From: Bolinopsis microptera
Lineage: Eukaryota > Ctenophora > Tentaculata > Lobata > Bolinopsidae
Reading direction: 5' to 3'
Length of the DNA stretch: 64,000 nucleotides
NCBI RefSeq assembly: GCF_026151205.1
Contig: NC_087075.1
Location: forward strand, 15,763,628-15,827,627
The notes below the pieces were generated by a model, which was not told the DNA's origin, ran no database searches, and worked only from the letters and a program-made list of their open reading frames with translations. A program made the position numbers and the translations under genes. Shown here in pieces: positions 44,417 to 55,086 of the stretch; the stretch's first letter is position 1, and the number at the start of each line of letters is the position of its first letter.

Positions 44417-47400
44417 CTGAAGATAATTATAATAGTTTACCCACTATTATACATTATAATTTATAATATAATATAATATATAATTATAATAGCGTTGCTG
44501 GAAAAAGTTCAGTCATATGTCTAAACAGTGTAATATCCGGGTTGGAACACAATCTATTGGTCGCATTGTTGGAATGTTTCTGGGGACAAATTTATAGTGT
44601 TCCCGTTTATTATTGCGACTAGGAAAACAAACTGTATAAACAGTATTTAAATGTACGAACTTGCAGTTTTCACTTTGTCGGATAAAAAATATTCTGTAAA
44701 CTTTACCTGGAAGTATTTAGTATTCATTTATGGTTGAGTTTGTAATATCTGTGAAGTGTTGTCATGGTTACGAAGTGTCTGTGATCGTTTAACACATAGT
44801 TGACAGTTGTCAGAATTTCATGGTGTTATAAGTATAATGGGTATCCCCGATGTTGTCAAAATGTTTGAGTCAATTTTTGACGGGTCACATTTACGAAGTA
44901 TAGTGTGCATGAGTGAATAAAAATCTAAAAATAGAATTTGGGTAGAATGTGATCAACAAAACCGGCTATTTATTCTTGACACTTTCAAATTACCCAAGAT
45001 ATCATTATTAACTTCAATCCTTCTCAGATCTAAAAATGTGGATTCCGGTGGGGTGGAGGGTGGGGGGAGGGGGGGGGGGGTTGAGGGATGGTGGGGAGGG
45101 GGGATGGTGGGGTGGGGTGAGTGAGGGATGGTGGGGGTGAGGGAGGGTAAGGGATGGTGGGGTGGGGTGGGGGTGATAATGTTTTGATAACTGACAGCAA
45201 TAAACCACCCAGCTTCCACTATTAAATACACAGTTTAATCACTGACCTGAATTGGTTATTGGTTATGAAGTGATGTCATGGTTACGAAGTGTTGTCATGG
45301 TTATTGGTTATGAAGTGTTGTCATGGTTACGAACCTGTATCAACCTGCCGCTTATTTCGGCGACCTGCTTATCGTTGAGGTTAGTTTTACTAATCTTAGA
45401 CAGGTCTGAAATCATTTTAGGGAGCTGTTTAGCTGTCACCATTCCTGATTTGTTGGTGTCGTACTGGTCAAATAATCTGAAAGATTTGATATTAATGGTA
45501 ACTAGTGGTAACTAGTGGTAACTAGTGGTAACTAGTGGTAACTAGTGGGTACCGCGACAATTGACCCCCCGACAATTGACCCCCCGACAATTGACCCCCC
45601 GACAATTGACCCCCCGACGATTGACCCCTATGTAATTACACTGGGGTCAGTTGTCGCGAAATCTAGGGTTTAGTACGACAATTGACCCCCCGACAATTGA
45701 CCCCCCATGTAGTTACACTGGGGTCAATTGATCGGGTTAGGGTCAGGATCCTGGGTCAGGGTTAGGGTTAGGGTCCTGGGTCAGGGTAACGGTTAGGGTT
45801 AGGGTTAGGGTTAGGGTTAGGGTTAGGGTTCCGGTTAGGGTTAGGGTTAGGGTTAGGGTTAAGGTTCGGGTTAGGGTTAGGGTTAGGGTTAGGGTTAGGG
45901 TTAGGGTTAGGGTTAGGGTAAGAGTTAGGGTTAGGGTTAGGGTCAGGGTCAGGGTTAGGGTCAGGGTCAATTGTATTTAATTATATTGTCGGGGGGTCAA
46001 TTGTCGGGGGGTCAATTGTCGGGGGGTCAATTGTCGGGGGGTCAATTGTCGCCCACCCAACTAGTGGTAACTAGTGGTTAAATGTTGGGTCACCTAACCA
46101 TATCTGCCGACATTTGATTGATAAATCGTATCGTTAAACTATCGTAAATAATCTTATGGCAGTGGTTGTCAAAATAAGTATATAATTTAATATTATATAT
46201 ATATAATATTAACGTTGTAAATACTAATTCTCTCACTTTGATTTATATGTTTATTTGAATGACAAATTCTTCACAAGGTTGAGAATTAATGAATTATTTT
46301 GTCAAGCATGCTCCCAATAAATAATACTGACTACCAAATAGATATTTTGCATATTTAGCGTGCGAGAACTATTGTGATTTGTGATATATACCGCAACTAG
46401 CGGTAACTAGTGGTAACTAGTGGTAACTAGTGGTAACTAATGGTAACTAGTGGTAACTAGCGGTGCAACTAGCGGTGACTAGTGGTAACTAGTGGTAACT
46501 GGTGGTTACAAGTAGTAACTAGTGGTAACTAGTGGTAACTAATGGTAACTAGTGGTTACAAGTAGTAACTAGTGGTAACTAGTGGTAACTAGTGGTAACT
46601 AGTGGTTACAAGTAGTAACTAGTGGTAACTAGTGGTAACAAGTGGTAACTAGTGGTAACTAGTGGTAACTAGTGGTGACTAGTGGTGACAAGTGGTAACT
46701 AGTGGTGACTAGTGGTAACAAGTGGTAACTAGTGGTTACAAGTAGTAACTGGTGGTAACTAGTGGTTACAAGTTGTAACTTGTGATAACTAGTGGTAACT
46801 AGTGGTAACTGGTGGCAACTGGTGGTAACTGGTGGTAACTGGTGGTAACTAACCTATCAAATTCCTCCTTAGTAAATCTTTTCCTCTCTTTCAGAGCATT
46901 CGTAAACCTTTCCTCTACCGGGAAGATAGCTGCCATCTCATCAATCTCAATAACACCTGGATAACATTAACAATTACATAATTACATAATTACATAATTA
47001 CATAATTACACAATTACACAATTACATAATTAAATAATTACATAATTAAATAATTACATAATTAAATAATTACATAATTACATAATTACATAATTACATA
47101 ATTACATAATTACATAATTACACGATTACATAATTAAATAATTAAATAATTACATAATTACATAATCACATAATTAAATAACATTGCACATGCACAAGAA
47201 TTTTGACATTTCTGGCTGGGATTTTGATAAGATCATATCAAAATGTTGCAAATACAATTAGTACTTATGAGACTGATGACGTTTGGAACAATTTCTCTTT
47301 TGAAATTACTAGTGGTGACTAGTGGTAACTAGTGGTAACTAGTGGTAACTAGTGGTAACTAGTGGTAACTAGTGGTAACTAGTGGTAACAAGTGGTAGCT

Positions 47401-50400
47401 AGTGGTAGCTAGTGGTAACTAGTGGTTTCTCTTACCGTTATCATCAGTATCAAATGTTTTGAAGAAAGTGTCCAGGTAGGTAACGTTATTCAGGTCAACT
47501 TTCACACTGTTCACTTTCAGCATGTCCTTCATGAAGTCCTTCGCCTCTGCGGGTGAATATAACTCATGAGATTTTTGAATTTTCATTCAAGTTTTGAAGA
47601 ACAAGACTTAATTTAACACGTAAATAAATTAAAGGCGACATTTTCGGTGATCTACGACATCAATTCAATTTTGATTTGACACCGCTTTTTAATGATTATT
47701 CAGTAATATAATGATTATTCAGTAATATAATGATTATATTAATAATGATTACTCAGTATTACCTGTAAAATCCAGATACCCACTACAATCCTTGTCATAA
47801 TGGCACCAGATCTCTAAGAAGTCCTGACTGGAGAGCTGGGCCCCCAGGTTCTGGGATTGTATGCTGTACGCTAGCAGGAAGTTCTCTTCTGTCGGAATTA
47901 TCTTGGACTGGGGGAGAAGGATATATAGCATAGGCATAGGACTAACCCCCTTGAACAGGACTAACCCCCCTTCAACAGGACTAACCCCCCTTCAACAGGA
48001 CTAACCCCCCTTCAACAGGACTAACCCCCCTTCAACAGGACTAACCCCCCTTCAACAGGACTAAGTGCCCTGGCACGGAGTGGCTTAGGCCTACAGATAA
48101 GGAGATAAGACCCTCAGACCATCCCAACTCTGGGGGTGACCGACCTTTGCTGTGATATAAGCACTTTTCTATCAAATGTGGATTTAGCTGCTACTCCCAT
48201 AACATGTGTTATATTAAACATATTTTAAGAGCTTCACGTTGCGAACAAAAGACCCATTTCAGCTGAAGTAGAAGTTTACAAAATGGATAAAAACTAATTA
48301 AGTTCATCTAGATCAGCTAACCAGTTCTTTAGCTTCTAACTTTCCGTTCTCGTTGTCATCTATCATTCCCATAATCTTGGTTTTGAACTTCTCATATTCT
48401 GCTTCGTCAACGTCTTCTCCAAGAGTTACCTCTGTGAGATCCCTGAGCAAATTATTAGCAAGTCTTTACACTATACTACAAGTCTTTCCTTAGTCTCTTG
48501 TTGAAATCAAAGACAGATTTCATTAGGTTACATTCTTACCAGTCCTTATTTAGAGGTAATCAAGCCAGATTAAAAAAGGCTATGTGATTTTTAGGGACGA
48601 AATTTAATACTTAAATTTTTTGGATTTTACCCGAATCATTGTACAACGCAAACGTAGGATGGAAACAATTACAGGGCCTATTCTTTGTTAAACGATTTAA
48701 AGTTTCAGTTTTACAATTACCTTAGGAACCTTTCAAGTTCGGAGTACTCCAAAAAACCACTACCGTCTTTATCATAGAAGTCCCCTGAAATTAGATATAA
48801 TAATAATGTATATATATATTATATAATGTATTAACCCATAATATATCCAGAAAAGGAGAATAATCTGTAATTAACATGTGTTTTCATCAGTCGATCAAAA
48901 GGTTTAATAAGTACATACAAGTTATAGATTTTGTCTCTCGATATAGCGTTGAGTAGAAAGTATACCGTTTTACTCGTATTAAAATTATTATATTCGATTT
49001 TTTTCTCTGAAATTGTAACGCGGTTAATTTTCAAGATTTTATTTTTATAGCTCTCTCTCGATTTTTTCCTTTTCACCCTTTTGAAAAAAGGCAATAGTGA
49101 AAGGTTACGAATGGAGGTTTTTGCAGAAAAACGTGGATTTTGGAGATAGCAGTAGGCGGGTTTGAATATGATGTCATTCCGTCCGTTACCATGCAACGAA
49201 AAAGTTGCGCGCGCGCGAGGATTGCTTGCGGAGATGTGATGTATAGATAGCCTGTGATCTATGAATGCGCGGCGCGACTGTGTTTTAATGTATATGATGC
49301 ATGTAATGTATAATATTACTATTAGGTAATACGCCCAATTTGTACGTGGCACGCATAGTGTATTGATGTGTACACGAGTATAGTTTACCTTTGCTGATAA
49401 TTTCTTGAATTACAGATACAAGTTAAGTTCTACGGCAATTGAACTGAATGTCAAGTGTTTCCCGTATTTGATGCATAATTTATCAATATTATTATCATGC
49501 ACATGAAGATTGAAGTGAGCTGATTGGAGCTTGTACTTAAATTTATAGTAAATGTGAAATGGAAATCTAGCGTCCGCCAAAACAAAACAACGGGCGCAAT
49601 TCTTGTTAGAGTTCTGATCGTCTTTATGAATTGCTGTATTACCAAGACGAGTTCGTTAGTGTTCTCCTTGGTCATTTCATGTTTAATTCCTGCTTAAAGT
49701 TTAATTCCTGTTTAATAACAACACCTAAACGAATAGGTAACTAGGTAGGTTACTAATAGGTAACTGTTGCTATGGTAACTAGGTAGGTAACTTATAGCAG
49801 AGCTAACAAACATATTCCTTGCATTAAACCATGTACTGTATATTTTTATCGTTTCTTCGACCGAATTTTCGACCAATCGTTCAACCGACCGATGGAATCT
49901 TCATGCGTCACAACTAAAATTGTGGGTGATCTGAGGGCGCAGTCTAAACTAAAATAGAATCTATAATTTGTGGACGGTATTTTCTAATTGCCATGACGTC
50001 ATAACCACGGTAATACGTCACAGAATCCAATACCTCCGCATAAATTCCTCCACTACAATCTACTGTGCACGTCAGGTAATACGTCACAGCATCCAATACC
50101 TCCGCATAAATTCCTCCACTACAATCTACTGTACACGTCAGGTAATACGTCACAGCATCCAATACCTCCGCATAAATTCCTCCACTACAATCTACTGTGC
50201 ACGTCAGGTAATGCGTCACAGCATCCAATACCTCCGCATAAATTCCTCCACTACAATCTACTGTGCACGTCAGGTAATACGTCACAGCATCCAATACCTC
50301 CGCATAAATTCCTCCACTACAATCTACTGCGCACGTCAGGGAATACGTCACAGCATCCAATACCTCCGCATAAATTCCTCCACTACAATCTACTGTGCAC

Positions 50401-51474
50401 GTCAGGTAATACGTCACAGCATCCAATACCTCCGCATAAATTCCTCCACTACAATCTACTGCGCACGTCAGGTAATACGTCACAGCATCCAATACCTCCG
50501 CATAAATTCCTCCACTACAATCTACTGCGCACGTCAGGTAATACGTCACAGCATCCAATACCTCCGCATAAATTCCTCCACTACAATCTTCTGCGCACGT
50601 CAGGTAATACGTCACAGCATCCAATACCTCCGCATAAATTCCTCCACTACAATCTACTGTGCACGTCAGGTAATACGTCACAGCATCCAATACCTCCGCA
50701 TAAATTCCTCCACTACAATCTACTGTGCACGTCAGGTAATACGTCACAGCATCCAATACCTCCGCATAAATTCCTCCACTACAATCTACTGCGCACGTCA
50801 GGTAATACGTAACAGCATCCAATACCTCCGCATAAATTCCTCCACTACAATCTACTGCGCACGTCAGGTAATACGTAACAGCATCCAATACCTCCGCATA
50901 AATTCCTCCACTACAATCTACTGTGCACGTCAGGTAATTCAAATAAATTGGATCTTTTGAACGTTCATTACACCTTTTCATTCAAGATCGTCATATTATA
51001 CCATATCTACTCACCACAACATAACACATCACTACATTACCAAGCCTATATATAAGCGCTGTATAATACTCAAAGAGTCAGTGTACAAACTTTCAAATAC
51101 TAACAGAATGAACAACCTGGTTTGATCCTTCTGTACTAATCTTCTTATATTGTTATCTATTGTTACCTTTTTATCCTCACGAGTTAATTAGGATTTTGGG
51201 TACCTGGCTATGGTTCCTCCCCTGGTTACCCTGGTTACCCTGGTTAACCAGGCTATGGGCCGTTAACCTGGCCCATGCAGGACTAGTTTATTTATAGTTG
51301 ATTTAGTTCGATAGACTCAGTTCTGCATTTGGTCGTATCACCAATTTTCCCGGAAATTGATAACAAATTTCGCAAAATGACTCACAGAGTCTCCTGAATT
51401 CTTTGCTGGTGAAGTGCTTTTTCTCGTACAGCTGGCACAGGATAGAGGACTTCCTGTTCAGTGCCATTGGTCTC
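44309..51474 (-). CDS. Six-EF-hand calcium-binding protein (calbindin/secretagogin family)
   Basis: Cytosolic calcium buffer or sensor by family. Coding exons, in minus order: 51474-51386, 48784-48721, 48442-48322, 47907-47763, 47546-47436, 46956-46854, 45476-45335 and terminal 44416-44309. All have AG/GT borders and consistent phases. From Met at 51467 the product is 291 aa (family 260-310). EF loops: DKDGSGFLEYSE, DDNENGKLEAKE, DKDCSGYLDFTE, DTDDNGVIEIDE and DTNKSGMVTAKQ (Gln at position 12, so weaker). The sixth, in the terminal exon, is degenerate. The family linker is recognisable in IIPTEENFLLAY and IFPVEERFTNAL, and FLEIWCHYDKD is typical of EF3. Introns carry minisatellites. A second terminal exon (40971-41093) and a candidate extra 5' exon (near 55045) exist. 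Confidence 0.88.
45040..45180 (+). repeat. G-rich tract in the last EF-hand intron
   Basis: GGGGTGGAGGGTGGGG-type sequence with many G runs on the plus strand (C-rich on the transcribed-sense strand). The template strand could form G-quadruplexes. The minus frames with PPHHP runs are translations of it. Confidence 0.7.
45252..45334. repeat. 45-bp repeat abutting the exon H donor
   Basis: About two copies of the GTTATTGGTTATGAAGTG / CATGGTTACGAA unit seen at 44105-44308. The exon H donor GTTCGT lies inside the last TTACGAAC. Confidence 0.7.
45497..46088. repeat. TAACTAGTGG array split by a TTAGGG-bearing element
   Basis: A 10-bp repeat array at 45497-45548 resumes at 46059-46088, with the element 45549-46058 between. 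Confidence 0.8.
45549..46058. mobile_element. MITE-like element carrying a TTAGGG array, copy 2
   Basis: Same ends as 21791-22434 (GTACCGCGACAATTGACC and, inward, GGGTGGGCGACAATTGACC). The 9-bp direct repeat AACTAGTGG flanks it (45540-45548 and 46059-46067). The array of about 45730-45970 is mainly TTAGGG with some GGGTCA. It is inserted in an intron of the EF-hand gene (exon H to G). Confidence 0.8.
46389..46852. repeat. TAACTAGTGG minisatellite
   Basis: 10-bp units, many with GGTTACAAGTAG variants, ending two bases before the donor side of exon G (46854). Confidence 0.85.
46972..47182. repeat. ACATAATT repeat
   Basis: 8- to 10-bp units of ATTACATAATTA, intronic. Confidence 0.85.
47309..47425. 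repeat. TAACTAGTGG minisatellite beside exon F
   Basis: About eleven 10-bp units, ending roughly 10 bp from the donor of exon F (47436). Confidence 0.85.
47940..48064. repeat. 20-bp CCCCCCTTCAACAGGACTAA repeat
   Basis: Six to seven copies, intronic between exons D and E. They begin about 33 bp from exon E. Confidence 0.9.
48785..50009. other. Intron of the EF-hand gene, no exon recognised
   Basis: The 173-codon minus frame at 48831-49352 has no domain and no splice support. The last 250 bp contain GTAACTAGGTAG-type repeats. Confidence 0.5.
50010..50933. repeat. 66-bp tandem repeat, 14 copies
   Basis: Exactly 14 x 66 bp starting GTAATACGTCACAGCATCC with a few substitutions. Because 66 is a multiple of 3, both strands stay open: a 22-residue unit with DCSGGIYAEVLDAVT on the minus strand (345 codons in all) and SIQYLRINSSTTIYCARQV on the plus strand (330 codons). 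It lies in the intron between exons B and C of the EF-hand gene. Confidence 0.93.
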
Positions 51475-51768
51475 CTGAAAGAGTTTGATTGTTATGTTGT
51501 AGTCGGAGATAATTGGGATTTAATTCCTTCTTTTGGTTCTAGTCGGTTGTTATTACTTTATTAAGTGTCGTCGTGTGAACTTATACTATGGTAACTGGTA
51601 ACCATAGTAACTGTGCCGTCGTGTGAACTATAGACTGTTGTTGAGGAGTAATATTTTGTCCGAACGGGTAATTTTGAGTTTGAAGCTTGTTAAACCTGTC
51701 ACTTGTTTAAATATATTGAGAAAAGTTTGATTTTTAGTCTTAAATCAAAACCATTCAGAAACCAACTT

Positions 51769-52298
51769 GGTAACTGGTAAAAAATGGTAACTGGTAACCA
51801 ATGGTATTGGTAACTGGTAACCAATGGCATTGGTAACTGGTAACCAATGGCATTGGTAACTGGTAACCAATGGCATTGGTAACTGGTAACCAATGGCATT
51901 GGTAACTGGTAACCAATGGTAACTGGTAACCAATGGTAACTGGTAACCAATGGTAACTGGTAACCAATGGTAACTGGTAACCAATGGTAACTGGTAACCA
52001 ATGGTAACTGGTAACCAATGGTAACTGGTAACCAATGGTAACTGGTAACCAATGGTAACTGGTAACCAATGGTAACTGGTAACCAATGGTAACTGGTAAC
52101 CAATGGTAACTGGTAACCAATGGTAACTGGTAACCAATGGTAACTGGTAACCAATGGTAACTGGTAACCAATGGTAACTGGTAACCAATGGTAACTGGTA
52201 ACCAATGGTAACTGGTAACCAATGGTAACTGGTAACCAATGGTAACTGGTAACCAATGGTAACTGGTAACCAATGGTAACTGGTAACCAATGGTAACT
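51769..52298. repeat. 17-bp GGTAACTGGTAACCAAT minisatellite
   Basis: About 28 units. The first several carry an extra GGCATT (23-bp variant). The unit contains the near-palindrome GGTAACTGGTAACC. It lies just upstream of the annexin gene. The minus frames of about 180-208 codons are translations of it. Confidence 0.9.
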
Positions 52299-52504
52299 GT
52301 ATATATCACTGATTATTGTTGACAACAGTTAAACACTACTGTCTGGGTCACTGATTACGATTTGTCCCTGACCACTATTATAAGTGACCACAATCTAGTG
52401 TATACTGGTGATTGGTTACAACTAACCAGTGATTATTGGTCACTGATTAACATTTGGTTTGGTAAATGGTTGTCACTGGTCTTTGATGACCGCTCTTCTA
52501 AGTG

Positions 52505-52632
52505 GTCAGTTATCATTTCAGTGCCCTTGATCAATAATAAGTAAAAACCATTTCATATCAGAGCCCAGGTAATGACAGTTATCATTGCAGTGCCCTTGAT
52601 CAATAATAAGTAAAAACCATTTCATATTAGAG
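52505..52632 (+). repeat. Direct duplication before the annexin start
   Basis: About 55 bp (CAGTTATCATTTCAGTGCCC onward to TTTCATAT) occurs twice, at 52507-52560 and 52577-52630. The second copy ends 5 bp before the annexin ATG. Confidence 0.8.
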
Positions 52633-52635
52633 GTA

Positions 52636-53720
52636 ATGACAGGGACAATTGTTTTGGATGAGAGCTGCAATGCTGAAAATGACAGCCGAGAACTCAAAAA
52701 AGCAATGAAGGGGATTGGAACAGACGAGGCTGCAATTATTAAGATTCTGAGTAACCGGACAGTTGAACAGAGATTAGATATTTGTACCAAATTCAAGGTA
52801 ACGTTTTCTAATCCACATTGTCATTTTATTACTTTGGCATATAAATACGAGAATTTTACAGTGATTTTAGTCGTCTCATTTTAATGTAATGGTATTTCAT
52901 CTTTACAAATAACAACAATGGCGATCACATTAAATTTCAGAAAATGTACGGCAAATCCCTCAAAACGGAACTGAAATCGGAGCTCAGCTCCCATTTCTTA
53001 AAACTGGTAAAAAGTTTAATCCTGCCAGTACCCCAGCTGCTGGCTAAAGAAGCTCACCGAGCCATAAAAACGAGTATGCCCCACTCACTTATAGAGGTAT
53101 TAATTGGCATGGATAATAGGAGCCTTAATGAACTAAAAATATTCTACATCCAAAAATTCAACGTTTCAATCGAAAGGGACCTTGGTGGTATGTTAAACGT
53201 GAGCAGCGGTTACAAACGGTTGGTTCTAGCAATTCTGCAAGGGAGCAGAAACGAGAGCGAGATACCGGACCCAGCCCTAGCTGAACAAGACGCTAAAGAC
53301 CTCTCAGAAGCTGGACCTAACAGGTTCGGCACGGAGGATCCTGTTTTCAACGCTCTGCTGGCTTCCCGAGGTTACGAGCACTTGAAGTTGGTGTTCGCGG
53401 AGTACAGGGTTGAAGCGTACGAGGATATTGGGGAGAGCATACGATCAGAGATGATAGGGGAACATCAGGAGATATATCTACAGATCGTTAACCTGATCAG
53501 GAGACCGACAGCGTGCTTTGCTGAGGCGCTCTTCAAAATCATGAAGGGAGTAGGGACAGACGATGACGAACTAATACGGGTTATAGTGTGGAGATCAGAA
53601 ATAGATCTGGAGGAGATAAAAGTAGAGTTCGGGAGACTGCTGGATAGGAGTCTCAGTGACTACATTAGTGATGAGACCAGTGGGGATTACAGGTCTCTTC
53701 TGCTTGCCATTGTCAAATAA
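52636..53720 (+). CDS. Annexin (two exons)
   Basis: Calcium-dependent phospholipid-binding protein. Exon 1 is 52636-52797 and exon 2 is 52941-53720; the donor AAG/GTAACG and acceptor AATTTCAG join in phase 0 to give 313 aa, the size of a four-repeat core with a short N-terminus. Repeat 1 has MKGIGTDEAAIIKIL, with the acidic cap residue in LKSEL. Repeat 2 (about residues 85-155) lacks a GxGT loop (VLIGMDNRSLNELK). Repeat 3 has a modified loop, GPNRFGTEDPVFNALL. Repeat 4 has MKGVGTDDDELIRV and the final LLLAIVK. Canonical type II calcium sites are therefore clearest in repeats 1 and 4. The start Met is the first in frame after a repeated segment, so an additional 5' exon is possible. It lies on the opposite strand to the EF-hand gene. 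Confidence 0.92.
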
Positions 53721-53842
53721 GTCTCTTTACACATTCCAGACAATCGAAATGAATATAATATGAATGAATGTTTTCGTACAGCAGGGTGTACAGGATATGA
53801 AAAACCAAAGTTGCAACGCTCCGTGGCCTTGTCAGTTTTGTT

Positions 53843-54025
53843 GATTATATAGAAAAGGTACCTTTCAAGTTTTGCAATTCCTCGCGGGATTATATAGAAA
53901 AGGTAGCTTTCAAGTTTTGCAATTCCTCGCGGGATTATATAGAAAAGGTAGCTTTCAAGTTTTACAATTCCTCGCGGGATTTTATAGAAAAGGTAGCTTT
54001 CAAGTTTTGCAATTCCTCGCGGGAT
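53843..54025. repeat. 45-bp tandem repeat, four copies
   Basis: Units of GATTATATAGAAAAGGTAGC plus TTTCAAGTTTTGCAATTCCTCGCGG, about 120 bp after the annexin stop. Probably in its 3' UTR or just beyond. Confidence 0.9.
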
Positions 54026-55044
54026 TTTAAAACCCGTAACAGCTGGTTTAATTGAGATTTTGAGATTTTATTGTTACTGTTAAGGTTTTTCGGCAGTTTT
54101 ATTTTCTTATTCTTAATCAAATGATAGCTTCCCCTTATCAACAATGTAGTTTAAATTTTTTTGCTGTCAATGTTCTAAAGATCCAAACAGCATACATTTT
54201 ACATAGTATAAAACAGCATCTTACTTCGTTAACGTTTTAAGCTTTTTCAACCACATTTCTTAACAAACGATTAATTTCCTCGCTGATCACAAAAAACTGG
54301 AGCAACACCACAAACAAACAAAGTACAAACCAGTGTCCACACTACTATATATAAACCAGTGTTCCACTAGACTGCAAACTAGGACCCTTTATTCAGAAAA
54401 ATAAAAGAAATAGTTTCATGGCTGAACATTAAGCAGGAGGCCTACTGATTAGGTGGTCTGTAGTAGGAGGCGTACTGGGAGGCGTACTGGAGTTACATTA
54501 ATAATCTGTGAGGTGGACCACTGATGCACAGCTGGTGCACACTGCACAGCTGGTCCGCATATCCTACATTATCGTTGTGTGCGCTTAATAATACATGTTG
54601 CGACAGCTCTCGTAGCTTTTAACAGGTTATATAGGAAGGGGGTGCAGGTGTTTCTGAGGGAACAGTCACTTGTTTGTTACTGGTAGTGTAACTATGGTAA
54701 CACTTGTTTGTTACTGTTACAGTAAGGGAACTTGTCAGGCTAGTTGTTGTAAATATTTATGATTTCTTACTCCGCAAGCAATGCTAGTATTTCTTCATAT
54801 ATGCGGGCAGATGTTGCGATAAATGTTGGAGGTATGGCCTGGAATTTTCTAGAAGTAAGTTTTTGGACATGAGAATTTAGGGTCCATAGGGTGACTGGCA
54901 AAATTGTTGCCAACAAATTTACAAATTTGTTGACCTAAGAGATTACCAAAATGTGCCATTAACTGAGGTTTTATGTGGCTTTAGCAATATGCTACTATGG
55001 TAACTATGGTAAGTATGGTAACTATGGTAACTACTCTAACTTAC
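54026..55044. other. Intergenic or intronic, no gene recognised
   Basis: Includes a GTAACTATGGTAA repeat near 54995-55035 and an AATAAA at 54399-54404. No exon recognised. Confidence 0.45.
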
Positions 55045-55086
55045 CTTCTTCTTTTATTTTCCACCAGAAATTGCTTTGCATCAGAC
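55045..55086 (-). CDS. Candidate 5' coding exon of the EF-hand gene, broken by hAT
   Basis: The minus strand ends in a consensus donor AAG/GTAAGT at 55045. Read from an ATG now beyond the transposon (56320-56318), it encodes MSDAKQFLVENKRR and joins exon B (51474) in frame through AG+G, continuing RRPMALNRK. Family members such as fly Cbp53E have a comparable N-terminal extension. The hAT element 55087-56310 separates the ATG from the rest. If unused, translation can start at the Met at 51467. Confidence 0.45.

Noticed and set aside
44953-45231. Minus frame ending NSRFC as another terminal exon of the EF-hand gene
   Set aside because: Most of it is a C-rich repeat translation; the last 28 residues have no EF-hand similarity and I see no well-placed acceptor.
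48831-49352. 173-codon minus frame in an intron of the EF-hand gene
   Set aside because: No recognisable domain, no splice support and unusual composition; likely chance in AT-rich DNA.
50010-50933. CRISPR-like array
   Set aside because: The 66-bp units are contiguous with no unique spacers, and the sequence is animal nuclear DNA.
51699-52325. Three overlapping frames of 181-208 codons
   Set aside because: All are translations of the 17-bp GGTAACTGGTAACCAAT minisatellite in different phases.
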